64,000 nt of DNA from Lactobacillus kimbladii (GTDB lineage Bacteria > Bacillota > Bacilli > Lactobacillales > Lactobacillaceae), in the NCBI RefSeq assembly GCF_000970755.1, contig NZ_KQ034007.1, forward strand, positions 1,477,808 to 1,541,807, in the 5' to 3' direction. Of the stretch, positions 44,625 to 51,995 are shown piece after piece (position 1 is the stretch's first letter; every line of letters starts with the position of its first letter). The position numbers were made by a program, and so were the translations under genes. Below the pieces are notes generated by a model, which searched no databases, was not told the origin of the DNA, and saw only the letters and a program-made list of their open reading frames with translations.

Positions 44625-45437
44625 ATGGCTAAAAAGAAATTAACAGTAAAGGATTTAAATCGAGTATTCTGGCGCTCTTTTGCATTACAAGGATCAGAAT
44701 CTTATACAGACATGCAAGGAATGGGCTATACTTTTTCAATTTTACCAGCTCTTAAAAAGATTTATGCTGGCAATGATGATAAGCTCTACGAATCTGCATT
44801 ACGAAATACAGCTCTTTTTAATACGACTCCACACATAGCTACATTTATTATGGGAATGTCATTAGCTTTGGAAGAAGAAAACTCCGTTGACCCGGATTTT
44901 AACGTTGAGGCTATTTCCTCCTTAAAAGCTGCATTGATGGGTCCTGTAGCTGGAATCGGAGATACTTTATATTGGGGAACATTTAGAGTAATTGCTGCAG
45001 GAATTGGTCTTTCTCTTGCTACTCAAGGTAATATTTTAGGACCAATTCTCTACTTTTTAATCTATACTACTTTACATTTTATTGGTCGCTATGGTGGAAT
45101 AAGGTTAGGTTATAGCATGGGTGCCAAGGCAATGGAAAAAGCTTATGAAGGAAATTATCTTGAAAAATTTACGTTGGCCGCTTCCATTGTTGGTTTAATG
45201 TCCATTGGTTCTATGACATCTTCATTAGTTAACTTTAAGATTTCTGCAATCTTTAAAACTGCTGGTGGCACAATTAATGTTCAAAGCATTCTTAATGATA
45301 TCTTTCCCGGACTACTGCCTCTTGGCTTAACCTTTTTAATGTATTACCTGTTAAAGAAAAAGGTTAAGGTAATCTGGTTAATATTAGGAATTTTCGTCCT
45401 TGCTATTGCAGGAGTTTATCTGAATATCCTAAAGTAA
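44625..45437 (+). CDS. PTS mannose-class EIID component
   Basis: 270 residues; LTVKDLNRVFWRSFAL, GPVAGIGDTLYWG and membrane segments in the second half. Starts behind AGAGGTG, 16 bases after IIC. It is the last gene of the operon; a terminator follows. Unlike the other two units, this one has no enzyme gene of its own. Confidence 0.93.
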   Translation: MAKKKLTVKDLNRVFWRSFALQGSESYTDMQGMGYTFSILPALKKIYAGNDDKLYESALRNTALFNTTPHIATFIMGMSLALEEENSVDPDFNVEAISSLKAALMGPVAGIGDTLYWGTFRVIAAGIGLSLATQGNILGPILYFLIYTTLHFIGRYGGIRLGYSMGAKAMEKAYEGNYLEKFTLAASIVGLMSIGSMTSSLVNFKISAIFKTAGGTINVQSILNDIFPGLLPLGLTFLMYYLLKKKVKVIWLILGIFVLAIAGVYLNILK

Positions 45438-45453
45438 AGAATTGTTATTAATT

Positions 45454-45497
45454 AAAAAATGTGCAAAACGCATTATTTGCTGTTTTACACATTTTTT
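45454..45497 (+). terminator. Terminator after the IIB-IIC-IID operon
   Basis: AAAAAATGTGCAAAAC pairs with GTTTTACACATTTTTT with one mismatch over a 12-base loop, ending in TTTTTTC. The rest of the 354-base gap to the next gene holds an AT-rich hairpin (TTGTTAGTTT / AAACTAGCAA, about 45675-45698) and the GntR promoter. Confidence 0.85.
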
Positions 45498-45700
45498 CTT
45501 TGTTCAACTGAAAATCACTAAATGAGTCTTATATATGATAGAATTAATATTTACTATATTAGTTTAACTTTGAAAAAGAGTATTAAAATAGGATAGAGCT
45601 AGTTATCTTGCTAGGAACTACTATTGAAGTATACACTTAAATATATAAGAAATTTCGCTAAAATTAAATGAAATTTGTTAGTTTTTTTAAACTAGCAATT

Positions 45701-45728
45701 TTGTCAATAGCTATGCTTGTTATATAAT
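45701..45728 (+). promoter_or_regulatory. Promoter of the GntR gene at 45792
   Basis: -35 TTGTCA (45701-45706), 16-base spacer, -10 TATAAT (45723-45728). Confidence 0.65.
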
Positions 45729-45744
45729 TCTACAAGTTACAAAA

Positions 45745-45761
45745 CTTGGACCAGGTTCCAA
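45745..45761 (+). promoter_or_regulatory. Palindrome upstream of the GntR gene
   Basis: CTTGGACCAGGTTCCAA, an imperfect palindrome (TTGGA..TCCAA) just downstream of the promoter and about 30 bases before the start codon. Probably the regulator's own operator. It differs from the ACCAAAGGT operators at 43243 and 43319. Confidence 0.5.
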
Positions 45762-45791
45762 AATTTATACTCATATTGGGTGTGATTATTA

Positions 45792-46502
45792 ATGATATAT
45801 AAACAAATAAAAGAAAAGATTTTCAATCAATACATTAAAGTGGCAGACAAAACCGGTTTAATTCCTTCTGAAAGAAGTTTATCAGAAAAATACGAAGTAA
45901 GCCGGCCAACAATCAGAAAAGCCTTAACATCTTTAGAACAAGATGGTCTGATAACTAAAGACTATGGTCGAGGCTATATTATTAATCAGGCTGTATCAAA
46001 CCAAGATAAATATGTAGATCATGAGCTAAGCACATTTATTGGTTTTTTTGAAGATGCCGAACACCAACAAAAACCAACATCTTCAAAAGTTTTACAACAA
46101 TCAGTAGAATATGCGGATGAAAATATCGCTAAAAAGCTAAATCTTGAAAAAGGCGATCCTATTTTTGTTCTGTCAAGAATACGTTATATAAAAGAAACAC
46201 CAATGTGTGTTGCTAGGTCCTATATCCCACTAAAATTTGATGGCAACCTAATAAATCAGGATTTTAGTAAGAAATCTTTATTTACAGCTTTGAAAGACAA
46301 TGGACTTAAATTAAACAAGGCTAAGCGCACAATTGAAGTCGTTAGAGAGGAATCGCCCGACTACCTTTATTTAAAGATAGATAAAAGTGAACCAATTTTA
46401 AAGTTTACCAGCATAGGGTACACCAAAAAAGGTATACCATTTGAATACGAAGAGTCAAGATATCCTGCCTACAAAGTAAAATTTGAAAGTACTGTTTGTT
46501 AA
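45792..46502 (+). CDS. GntR-family regulator with UTRA domain
   Basis: 236 residues: winged helix-turn-helix (about 5-70, LIPSERSLSEKYEVSRPTIRKAL) and a C-terminal UTRA domain with CVARSYIP and FEYEESRYPAYKVKF, the family's last strands. Regulators of this type respond to sugar phosphates. It is a single-gene unit next to the plus-strand IIB-IIC-IID operon, in the same direction. It is a candidate binder of the divergent operators in 43243-43333, although its own leader carries a different palindrome. Start codon follows GTGTGATT, a weak site. Confidence 0.9.
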   Translation: MIYKQIKEKIFNQYIKVADKTGLIPSERSLSEKYEVSRPTIRKALTSLEQDGLITKDYGRGYIINQAVSNQDKYVDHELSTFIGFFEDAEHQQKPTSSKVLQQSVEYADENIAKKLNLEKGDPIFVLSRIRYIKETPMCVARSYIPLKFDGNLINQDFSKKSLFTALKDNGLKLNKAKRTIEVVREESPDYLYLKIDKSEPILKFTSIGYTKKGIPFEYEESRYPAYKVKFESTVC

Positions 46503-46522
46503 AGTTGATAATCACAGAAAAC

Positions 46523-46563
46523 AAAAAATGTTCTTGAACGTAATATGTTTAAGAACATTTTTT
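46523..46563. terminator. Bidirectional terminator between GntR and fructokinase genes
   Basis: AAAAAATGTTCTT and AAGAACATTTTTT are perfect arms around a partly paired loop; works on both strands for the convergent genes. Confidence 0.85.
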
Positions 46564-46564
46564 A

Positions 46565-47437
46565 TTATTCTCGTAATAATCTTTTTGCCAAAGCAAAATC
46601 ACCAACAGTCGCAGAACCATTATTACTGATTTCTGGCATGGTAATGTATTGCTCTAATGGTGGAACATGCACATAACCGTTCAGTAATGTCGCAAAATCA
46701 CGCCGTACTTTTTCTAGAAACTTTTCACTGGTAACGCCGCCGCCAAAGACAATTTTGTCCGGGCGTAAAATTAAAGTGACTTGCAAGGCAGCCTGTGCTA
46801 CATAGTAGCTCATAATATCCCACACAGGATCGGTAAGCGGCACATCTTTTCCAGATTTATTAAGACGTGCTTCAAATGTAGGACCTGAAACCAAACCTTC
46901 CAAGCAATCTTTATGAAAAGGACAAACACCAGCAAAATCCAAGTCATCTGGATGGCGCTTAACTTTAACGTGTCCCATTTCGGGATGACCTAAAGAGCCT
47001 ACCAACTTGCCGTTAATAATAGCTCCGCCACCGACACCAGTGCCAATCGTGTAGTAAACAAGTGAATCAACATCTTCATTTGATAACTGTGACATCACGT
47101 ATTCGCCAAAAGCAGAACCATTAACATCAGTAGTAAAGAAAACTGGTACTTTAATTGTTTTTGTCAAAAATCCGACAAAGTCAGTATTGCTCCAACCTTT
47201 TTTGGGGGTATCAGTAATGAAGCCATAATTAGGTGCCGTTTTCCGTATTTCAATTGGTCCAAAAGACGCAATTCCGATTGCATCAACATCAAACTGCTTA
47301 AAATAATCAACTGTTTTTTTTAAAGTTTCCTCCGGTGTAGCAGTGGGAAAAGTTGTTTGATCCTTTATTTGATAATTCTCATTACCAACCGCACATACAA
47401 ATTTTGTACCGCCAGCCTCAATTGATCCTAGTAACAT
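46565..47437 (-). CDS. scrK: ROK-family fructokinase
   Basis: Phosphorylates fructose (and often other hexoses) with ATP. 290 residues: GSIEAGGTKFVCAVG at the N-terminus (phosphate-binding loop), DVNGSAFGEY with the catalytic Asp, GTGVGGGAIINGKL and the zinc site CPFHKDCLEG, the set typical of bacterial ROK fructokinases. It has its own ribosome site AAGGAG and lies after the hydrolase/VOC genes but behind a terminator, so it is a separate unit. It fits use of fructose freed by the hydrolase at 47961. Confidence 0.9.
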   Translation of the reverse strand: MLLGSIEAGGTKFVCAVGNENYQIKDQTTFPTATPEETLKKTVDYFKQFDVDAIGIASFGPIEIRKTAPNYGFITDTPKKGWSNTDFVGFLTKTIKVPVFFTTDVNGSAFGEYVMSQLSNEDVDSLVYYTIGTGVGGGAIINGKLVGSLGHPEMGHVKVKRHPDDLDFAGVCPFHKDCLEGLVSGPTFEARLNKSGKDVPLTDPVWDIMSYYVAQAALQVTLILRPDKIVFGGGVTSEKFLEKVRRDFATLLNGYVHVPPLEQYITMPEISNNGSATVGDFALAKRLLRE

Positions 47438-47518
47438 TTATATCTCCTTAATTATTTTATTTAGATATTAATTATTATAACCCTCAATCTAGATCCGAAA
47501 AAATTTTCTTAAATAAAA

Positions 47519-47552
47519 GCCTGCCAAATAATATTTTAACTATTTAGCAGGC
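47519..47552 (-). terminator. Terminator after the VOC gene
   Basis: GCCTGCCAAATA pairs with TATTTAGCAGGC, one mismatch, over a ten-base loop; the minus-strand tail is TTTTATTTAA. Ends the LevR-controlled operon. Confidence 0.8.
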
Positions 47553-47567
47553 GAAACCCGGATATTA

Positions 47568-47945
47568 TTACAGCTTCTGGCAGACTTCAAATATTTCTTT
47601 ATTCGGTCCGTAGAAGTTAAAATACTTAATACCATTTTCCCAATAAGGCAAACTTTGAATTCCATTTTCAACAAACTGTACATTTAATTTTTGAACTTCG
47701 GCAAATGCACGATTTATATCGTTGGTATCAAGCGCAATATGATTAATTGCCCCTACTTTTCCTGGAGCTTCTTGGGGGGATTCCCAACTCTCAAGCATTA
47801 ATGTTCCTAACTGATAAAATGCCACTCGGCTACCTTGATTATCTTCAGTATTCACCAACTTAAAACCTAAGCTTTGATAAAAATCTCCACTTTCATCAAA
47901 TTTTTTTGTCGGAATGCCTACATGTTGCAAGCCATTAAAAATCAT
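47568..47945 (-). CDS. VOC-family (glyoxalase/epimerase-like) protein
   Basis: 125 residues, two betaalphabetabetabeta modules of the vicinal oxygen chelate fold: LQHVGIPTKKFDESGDFYQSLGF in the first, AINHIALDTNDINRAF in the second. Metal-ligand candidates are H8 (QHVG), H69 region (NHIAL) and E in KEIFEVCQ. The layout is nearest to methylmalonyl-CoA epimerase/glyoxalase I relatives, but the reaction cannot be named. It is the last gene of the PTS-hydrolase operon, 15 bases after the hydrolase stop; a VOC protein there is unusual. Confidence 0.75.
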   Translation of the reverse strand: MIFNGLQHVGIPTKKFDESGDFYQSLGFKLVNTEDNQGSRVAFYQLGTLMLESWESPQEAPGKVGAINHIALDTNDINRAFAEVQKLNVQFVENGIQSLPYWENGIKYFNFYGPNKEIFEVCQKL

Positions 47946-47960
47946 TTTGTTACCTCAAAC

Positions 47961-49370
47961 TTATCTAACAGTATCTTGCCATTCGGTGTAATACTTAACA
48001 TTAGAAACAGCAATTTTACCTTCATTTACAAAAAAGCTGAATTCTTTTCCTGTTTTATGATACATTCTAGCACTTAGAGCAATATTGTTAATATAGATTA
48101 TGATGATACTACCATCCACAATTAACTTAATATCATATGTTTTGCCTTTTTCAAGCGCAATTGGACGCTCTAGACCAACATCAAAATATTGTGGCCACGG
48201 ATAATTAGGAGTTCTGGAAAATTTAAGTGCATGTTCAGGTTTAGAAACTTTATACTGATAGCCCTCTCTTGTGTCATCGTTAACAAAAGCTTTTATGCCA
48301 AATTCTTTAGTGTCTTCTAATACTTCGACTCGTGCTTCAATTAAGAACTGTTCCGGAACTTCATTAATTACAGTATGCTCTTTTTTACCACTTGCTTTTC
48401 CTATTTCAAAAGATGGAATAATTTCAACTTTTGCAAAATTGTCAATTATTGTTTGCGGCAAGGTTACACCAAGTGTCTTATCTTTTCTTTGAACAATTTG
48501 ATGAGGCACAAAAGCGCCACCCCAATCCCAATTACTGAGATCATTATTGTTCTCTTTTGTTGCTACCCAGCCACTCAAATATCGACCTACTTTTTCATTG
48601 CCAACTGATCTGGCAGCATAATATGCTTTACCATCAAAGAACTCATCTTTTAATGAATGCCAGTTACCAAATAAATCCTTACTGATTCTATATTTCGTCC
48701 GCTTGTCTTCTGAATATTCTGAAAATAAAAGGTACCAATTACCTTCTATTTCAAATAAATCCGGCATTTCAATCATGTTGAATTCATTAGGCGTCCAAAA
48801 GTCTCCTTTAAACGCCCAGTTTTTCATATCTGGAGATTCAAAGTAAACTAATCTTCCTGTCGGTTTCTTTTTATCACTTGTAAGTCTTGCACCCAAAACC
48901 AAAATATAGGACTTGTGCTCTGCAGAATAAACTACAACTGGATCACGCCAATCATTATGGTCATACCCAGGTTGTGGTATTAAACTGCTGGCTTTACCCA
49001 TTTTATTCCAGTGAATTAAATCTTTACTGGTAGCAGACATTAAAATTTCTGAAGTTTTTTTAGCTAACTTTGCCTGACGGTTATGCCCTGTATAAAAAGC
49101 TACTTTGTCATCTTTTCCTTGTGTGACACTACCAGCATATATAAATTGATCTGCAGAATCATGAGGACCTTTAGGTAAAACCTCGCCATAATCCTTAAAA
49201 TTTACAAAATCTTTAGTAGTTACGAGCGACCAGCCAAATGGATCAGTTAAAGGTTCAGGTCTGCGCGTGTCTCTTTGGTGGAACAAGTAAAAAGTTTGAT
49301 CTTCTTCATTAAAGAATGGCATACAGTCGCCAAACCAACGATCTACTGGTTTATAAAATATTTTTTGCAT
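47961..49370 (-). CDS. Glycoside hydrolase family 32-like beta-fructosidase
   Basis: 469 residues from ATG 49370; no signal peptide, so it acts inside the cell. The five-bladed catalytic domain shows the GH32/68 triad: nucleophile Asp in WFGDCMPFF (D15; the classical NDPNG block is changed), stabiliser in NDWRDPVV (D143), acid/base in MIEMPDLFE (E201, Met replaces the usual Cys). A beta-sandwich follows from about 320. In a PTS operon the substrate is probably a phosphorylated fructoside; the altered blocks warn against calling it plain sucrose-6-phosphate hydrolase. Confidence 0.82.
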   Translation of the reverse strand: MQKIFYKPVDRWFGDCMPFFNEEDQTFYLFHQRDTRRPEPLTDPFGWSLVTTKDFVNFKDYGEVLPKGPHDSADQFIYAGSVTQGKDDKVAFYTGHNRQAKLAKKTSEILMSATSKDLIHWNKMGKASSLIPQPGYDHNDWRDPVVVYSAEHKSYILVLGARLTSDKKKPTGRLVYFESPDMKNWAFKGDFWTPNEFNMIEMPDLFEIEGNWYLLFSEYSEDKRTKYRISKDLFGNWHSLKDEFFDGKAYYAARSVGNEKVGRYLSGWVATKENNNDLSNWDWGGAFVPHQIVQRKDKTLGVTLPQTIIDNFAKVEIIPSFEIGKASGKKEHTVINEVPEQFLIEARVEVLEDTKEFGIKAFVNDDTREGYQYKVSKPEHALKFSRTPNYPWPQYFDVGLERPIALEKGKTYDIKLIVDGSIIIIYINNIALSARMYHKTGKEFSFFVNEGKIAVSNVKYYTEWQDTVR

Positions 49371-49386
49371 ATCTAATAATTTTCCT

Positions 49387-49797
49387 CTATTCGTCTTCAG
49401 CCTTTTTAGCATTTTTCATATTAAACCTGATTAAAGCAGACATAGCAGTAATTTTTCCAATAACTTCGTTTATGTTTTTTCCCTGCATCCGCATATTTAA
49501 TGTTTCCACAAGTACTGGCAAGTTTACCCCACCAAATAATGCAACTTGTTTGTGCCAATTAATACTTCTTTTGGCTAATTCATTAAAAGGGGTTCCCCCT
49601 GCAATATCACAAAATATGATTGTTGGCTCATTTAAGCAGGGTGCAATAACTTGGTCTATTTTTTGGGAAAAAGCGTTTATCCCCTGATCACTTAGATTGA
49701 TGACTTTTAAATGATCTATTTTACCAAAAAAGGATTTTAATACTCTTTCAAACTCGGTAGCAAGATTACCATGTGTAGCAATGATAACGTTAAACAT
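49387..49797 (-). CDS. PTS mannose-class EIIA component
   Basis: 136 residues. Phosphorylated His in IIATHGN (H9) and the second block IIFCDIAGGTPFNE are intact. I start at ATG 49797; an in-frame TTG lies three codons earlier. It is the fourth PTS gene of the LevR-controlled operon, seven bases or so after IIB's end, and completes a IIC-IID-IIB-IIA set. Confidence 0.93.
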   Translation of the reverse strand: MFNVIIATHGNLATEFERVLKSFFGKIDHLKVINLSDQGINAFSQKIDQVIAPCLNEPTIIFCDIAGGTPFNELAKRSINWHKQVALFGGVNLPVLVETLNMRMQGKNINEVIGKITAMSALIRFNMKNAKKAEDE

Positions 49798-49813
49798 TAA
49801 ATTCAAATCCTTT

Positions 49814-50302
49814 TTAAATATAATCTTTTAAATAAACGGTAGGACTCTGCGGTGTAGGTATTACAGTTACCTCAACTCCGCGGCCTATTAACTTTTTAAA
49901 TGCCTCTTTTTCTTCTGGAGTTACATTAACCGAAGGACGTATACGTTCTGTTCCATCTCTTTGTGCCAGATTACCAACGTTTACTGACTTAATTGGTAAT
50001 CCATTATCAATCAAGTAATTAACGTCCACTGGAGAGACACAAATTAGTAAAACACGTTGTCCCTTATATTTCCCATTTTTGATATTAGTTAAAGCTTTCT
50101 GTCTGCTTAAAATTGATGTACTAACATTAGCTGGTGCAGCGAGTCTCACAACCGTTTTTCGCATAGCATCATTTACAATACTGTCGTTAATAACCATGAT
50201 TCTTGTGGCGTTCAAGCGACCACTCCACTGCGTAGCCACTTGGCCATGAATCATGCGATCATCAATTCTTACGTGAATAATTCCTTCCATGCTTTCTGTC
50301 AT
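49814..50302 (-). CDS. PTS mannose-class EIIB component
   Basis: 162 residues; phosphorylated His in IDDRMIHGQVA (H19). VINDSIVND and a C-terminus with IPTPQSPTVYL fit the family. Start ATG 50302 behind AGAGGT; a second ATG four codons in is possible. Gene order IIC-IID-IIB-IIA here differs from the IIA-IIB-IIC-IID order of the operon at 37.7-43.2 kb. Confidence 0.93.
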   Translation of the reverse strand: MTESMEGIIHVRIDDRMIHGQVATQWSGRLNATRIMVINDSIVNDAMRKTVVRLAAPANVSTSILSRQKALTNIKNGKYKGQRVLLICVSPVDVNYLIDNGLPIKSVNVGNLAQRDGTERIRPSVNVTPEEKEAFKKLIGRGVEVTVIPTPQSPTVYLKDYI

Positions 50303-50313
50303 CTTGCTTACCT

Positions 50314-51102
50314 CTAAGCTAAAACATGCATAGCATTCAACGCTATAGAAACAACCAATACAATTAGAATTACGTAAAGAGGTTTTACCTTTTTACCAAG
50401 CAGGTAATATATCAGAGCAACAACAGCTGCAGGTAACAATCCAGGCATAATCTGATCTAGTATGCTGTTTCCAGTCATTGTCAGCTTCCCCTGTTTAAAA
50501 GTAAATGCCAAATTAACCTTAACCATAGTTGCTGCCAGGGCACCAACAACCATCAGTCCCAACACCGACGCTGCGTTTGTCAGAGACTTTAAAGTGGTAT
50601 TTAATGAGGAAAGCATTTTGGTTCCGGATCTATACCCTACGTTAAATAGTGGATAAGCTGTTAGTCGTAAAAGAATTGAAGCAACAACCCACATAATACA
50701 GCCAAAAGCATTTCCATGTAATGCCATATTAGCAGCAATTGCGCCAAAAATAGTCCAAGGAATAGTGACAAACAAACTGTCTCCTATACCAGCTAAAGGT
50801 CCCATTAATCCAGTCTTTAAAGCACTAACTGCTTCAAGAGATTCAGTTTTACCTTTTTCTTCCATACCTACGTCAACACCCATAATAAATGGTGCCGTGT
50901 ATGGGGTAGTGTTAAAGAATTGCAGCTGGGTTTTAATAGCAGTCTTCTTACCCTCTGGATCATTTTGATAATTTTCTTCAATGAAAGGCAGCATAGCATA
51001 TGTGTACCCTAAACCTTCATATTTTTCATAGTTTAATGATGTTGCGCCGAATACTATCCAACGATTCATTACTTTTCTATAAATATTTTTCATTTTACTC
51101 AT
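50314..51102 (-). CDS. PTS mannose-class EIID component
   Basis: 262 residues from ATG 51102, ten bases after GGAGGA and overlapping the IIC stop by eight bases. Family marks: GPLAGIGDSLFVTIPW in place of the GDTFFWG seen in the other three IID proteins, and TTPYTAPFIMGVD. Membrane segments toward the C-terminus. The difference at the GDSLF position separates this PTS from the deglycase-linked ones. Confidence 0.92.
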   Translation of the reverse strand: MSKMKNIYRKVMNRWIVFGATSLNYEKYEGLGYTYAMLPFIEENYQNDPEGKKTAIKTQLQFFNTTPYTAPFIMGVDVGMEEKGKTESLEAVSALKTGLMGPLAGIGDSLFVTIPWTIFGAIAANMALHGNAFGCIMWVVASILLRLTAYPLFNVGYRSGTKMLSSLNTTLKSLTNAASVLGLMVVGALAATMVKVNLAFTFKQGKLTMTGNSILDQIMPGLLPAAVVALIYYLLGKKVKPLYVILIVLVVSIALNAMHVLA

Positions 51103-51868
51103 CTTCGTTAGCTCCTCCATTTACAGTTTCCTCAGTTGTATTTTGCTTTTTTGATTGATTTTTATATAGGATTAACGCAATAGCAAAACCAATTAAGGAA
51201 ATACCGATAATCGGCATCTTTAAATAAATTGCTAAAACAAAGCCAATAATTAAATATGAGAAATAATCTCTGGTTGGCAAATATTGCAATAGCATTCCAA
51301 TACCAACTGCTGGCAGTATTCCCGCAGCGGTCTTAAGACCACCTGAAAGCCAAGCAGGAATATAGTTAATGAAGCTACCAACAATCTTAGGCCCTAAAAT
51401 TACTGTTAAAAGAACGGGAATACCGGAAACAAAACTGGTAAACAATGTAGCAAGATACTGCATCCAGTTAATCATGTGGTAATTTCCCTCATCGGCATAC
51501 TTTTCAGCCTTCTGCTGACAAAAAATATTTGCTGACCATTTTAGAACATCAACCTGAACGATGAGCAAGGCAATTGGAATCGCAAGTGTAATACCAATTG
51601 CAGCAGACTGCTTTGTGGCAATGGCTAAGTAGGTACCAATTAAAGCTGCTGTCTGATAGTCAGGGACAGAGGCGCCACCGAAACTTGTAATTCCAAGTGT
51701 CATTAACTGTAGGGTACCACCGATATAGAGTCCTGTTTCTACATTACCCATAATCAAACCTGCAATTAAACCAGCAACAACTGGTTGAGAAATTCCAAGC
51801 TTAGGGCCCTCCTTATCAAAGTTAATTATAAAACCGTATATTACGATTAAAATATTACGTAATAGCAT
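51095..51868 (-). CDS. PTS mannose-class EIIC component
   Basis: 257 residues, about seven membrane segments, with GPKLGISQPVVAGLIAGLIMGNVETGLYIGGTLQL and SFGGASVPD. First gene of the operon, behind AAGGAGAG, about 50 bases after the predicted sigma-54 start. It probably carries fructose or a fructoside, judged from the LevR activator and the GH32-like enzyme. Confidence 0.92.
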   Translation of the reverse strand: MLLRNILIVIYGFIINFDKEGPKLGISQPVVAGLIAGLIMGNVETGLYIGGTLQLMTLGITSFGGASVPDYQTAALIGTYLAIATKQSAAIGITLAIPIALLIVQVDVLKWSANIFCQQKAEKYADEGNYHMINWMQYLATLFTSFVSGIPVLLTVILGPKIVGSFINYIPAWLSGGLKTAAGILPAVGIGMLLQYLPTRDYFSYLIIGFVLAIYLKMPIIGISLIGFAIALILYKNQSKKQNTTEETVNGGANEDE

Positions 51869-51928
51869 TTTTCTCTCCTTCTTGAAAAATAGTAAACAAT
51901 TAAATTTACTTCACTTCAAAAGTTACTT

Positions 51929-51945
51929 AGCAATAACTGTGCCAA
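51929..51945 (-). promoter_or_regulatory. Sigma-54 (-24/-12) promoter
   Basis: TTGGCACAGTTATTGCT on the minus strand: TGGCAC and TTGC with the exact spacing of the consensus TGGCACG-N4-TTGCW. It lies between levR and the IIC gene and would need the LevR-type activator encoded just upstream. No sigma-54 gene is in this window. Confidence 0.88.
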
Positions 51946-51995
51946 GATTTAAAGAGAAAAAGAGTTTTACTTAATAATGCAGTTGTAGCCAGATT

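Noticed and set aside
45675-45698. Hairpin TTGTTAGTTT/AAACTAGCAA as a terminator
   Set aside because: It is followed by a promoter, lacks GC pairs and a clean T tail, and a better terminator ends the PTS operon at 45454-45497.
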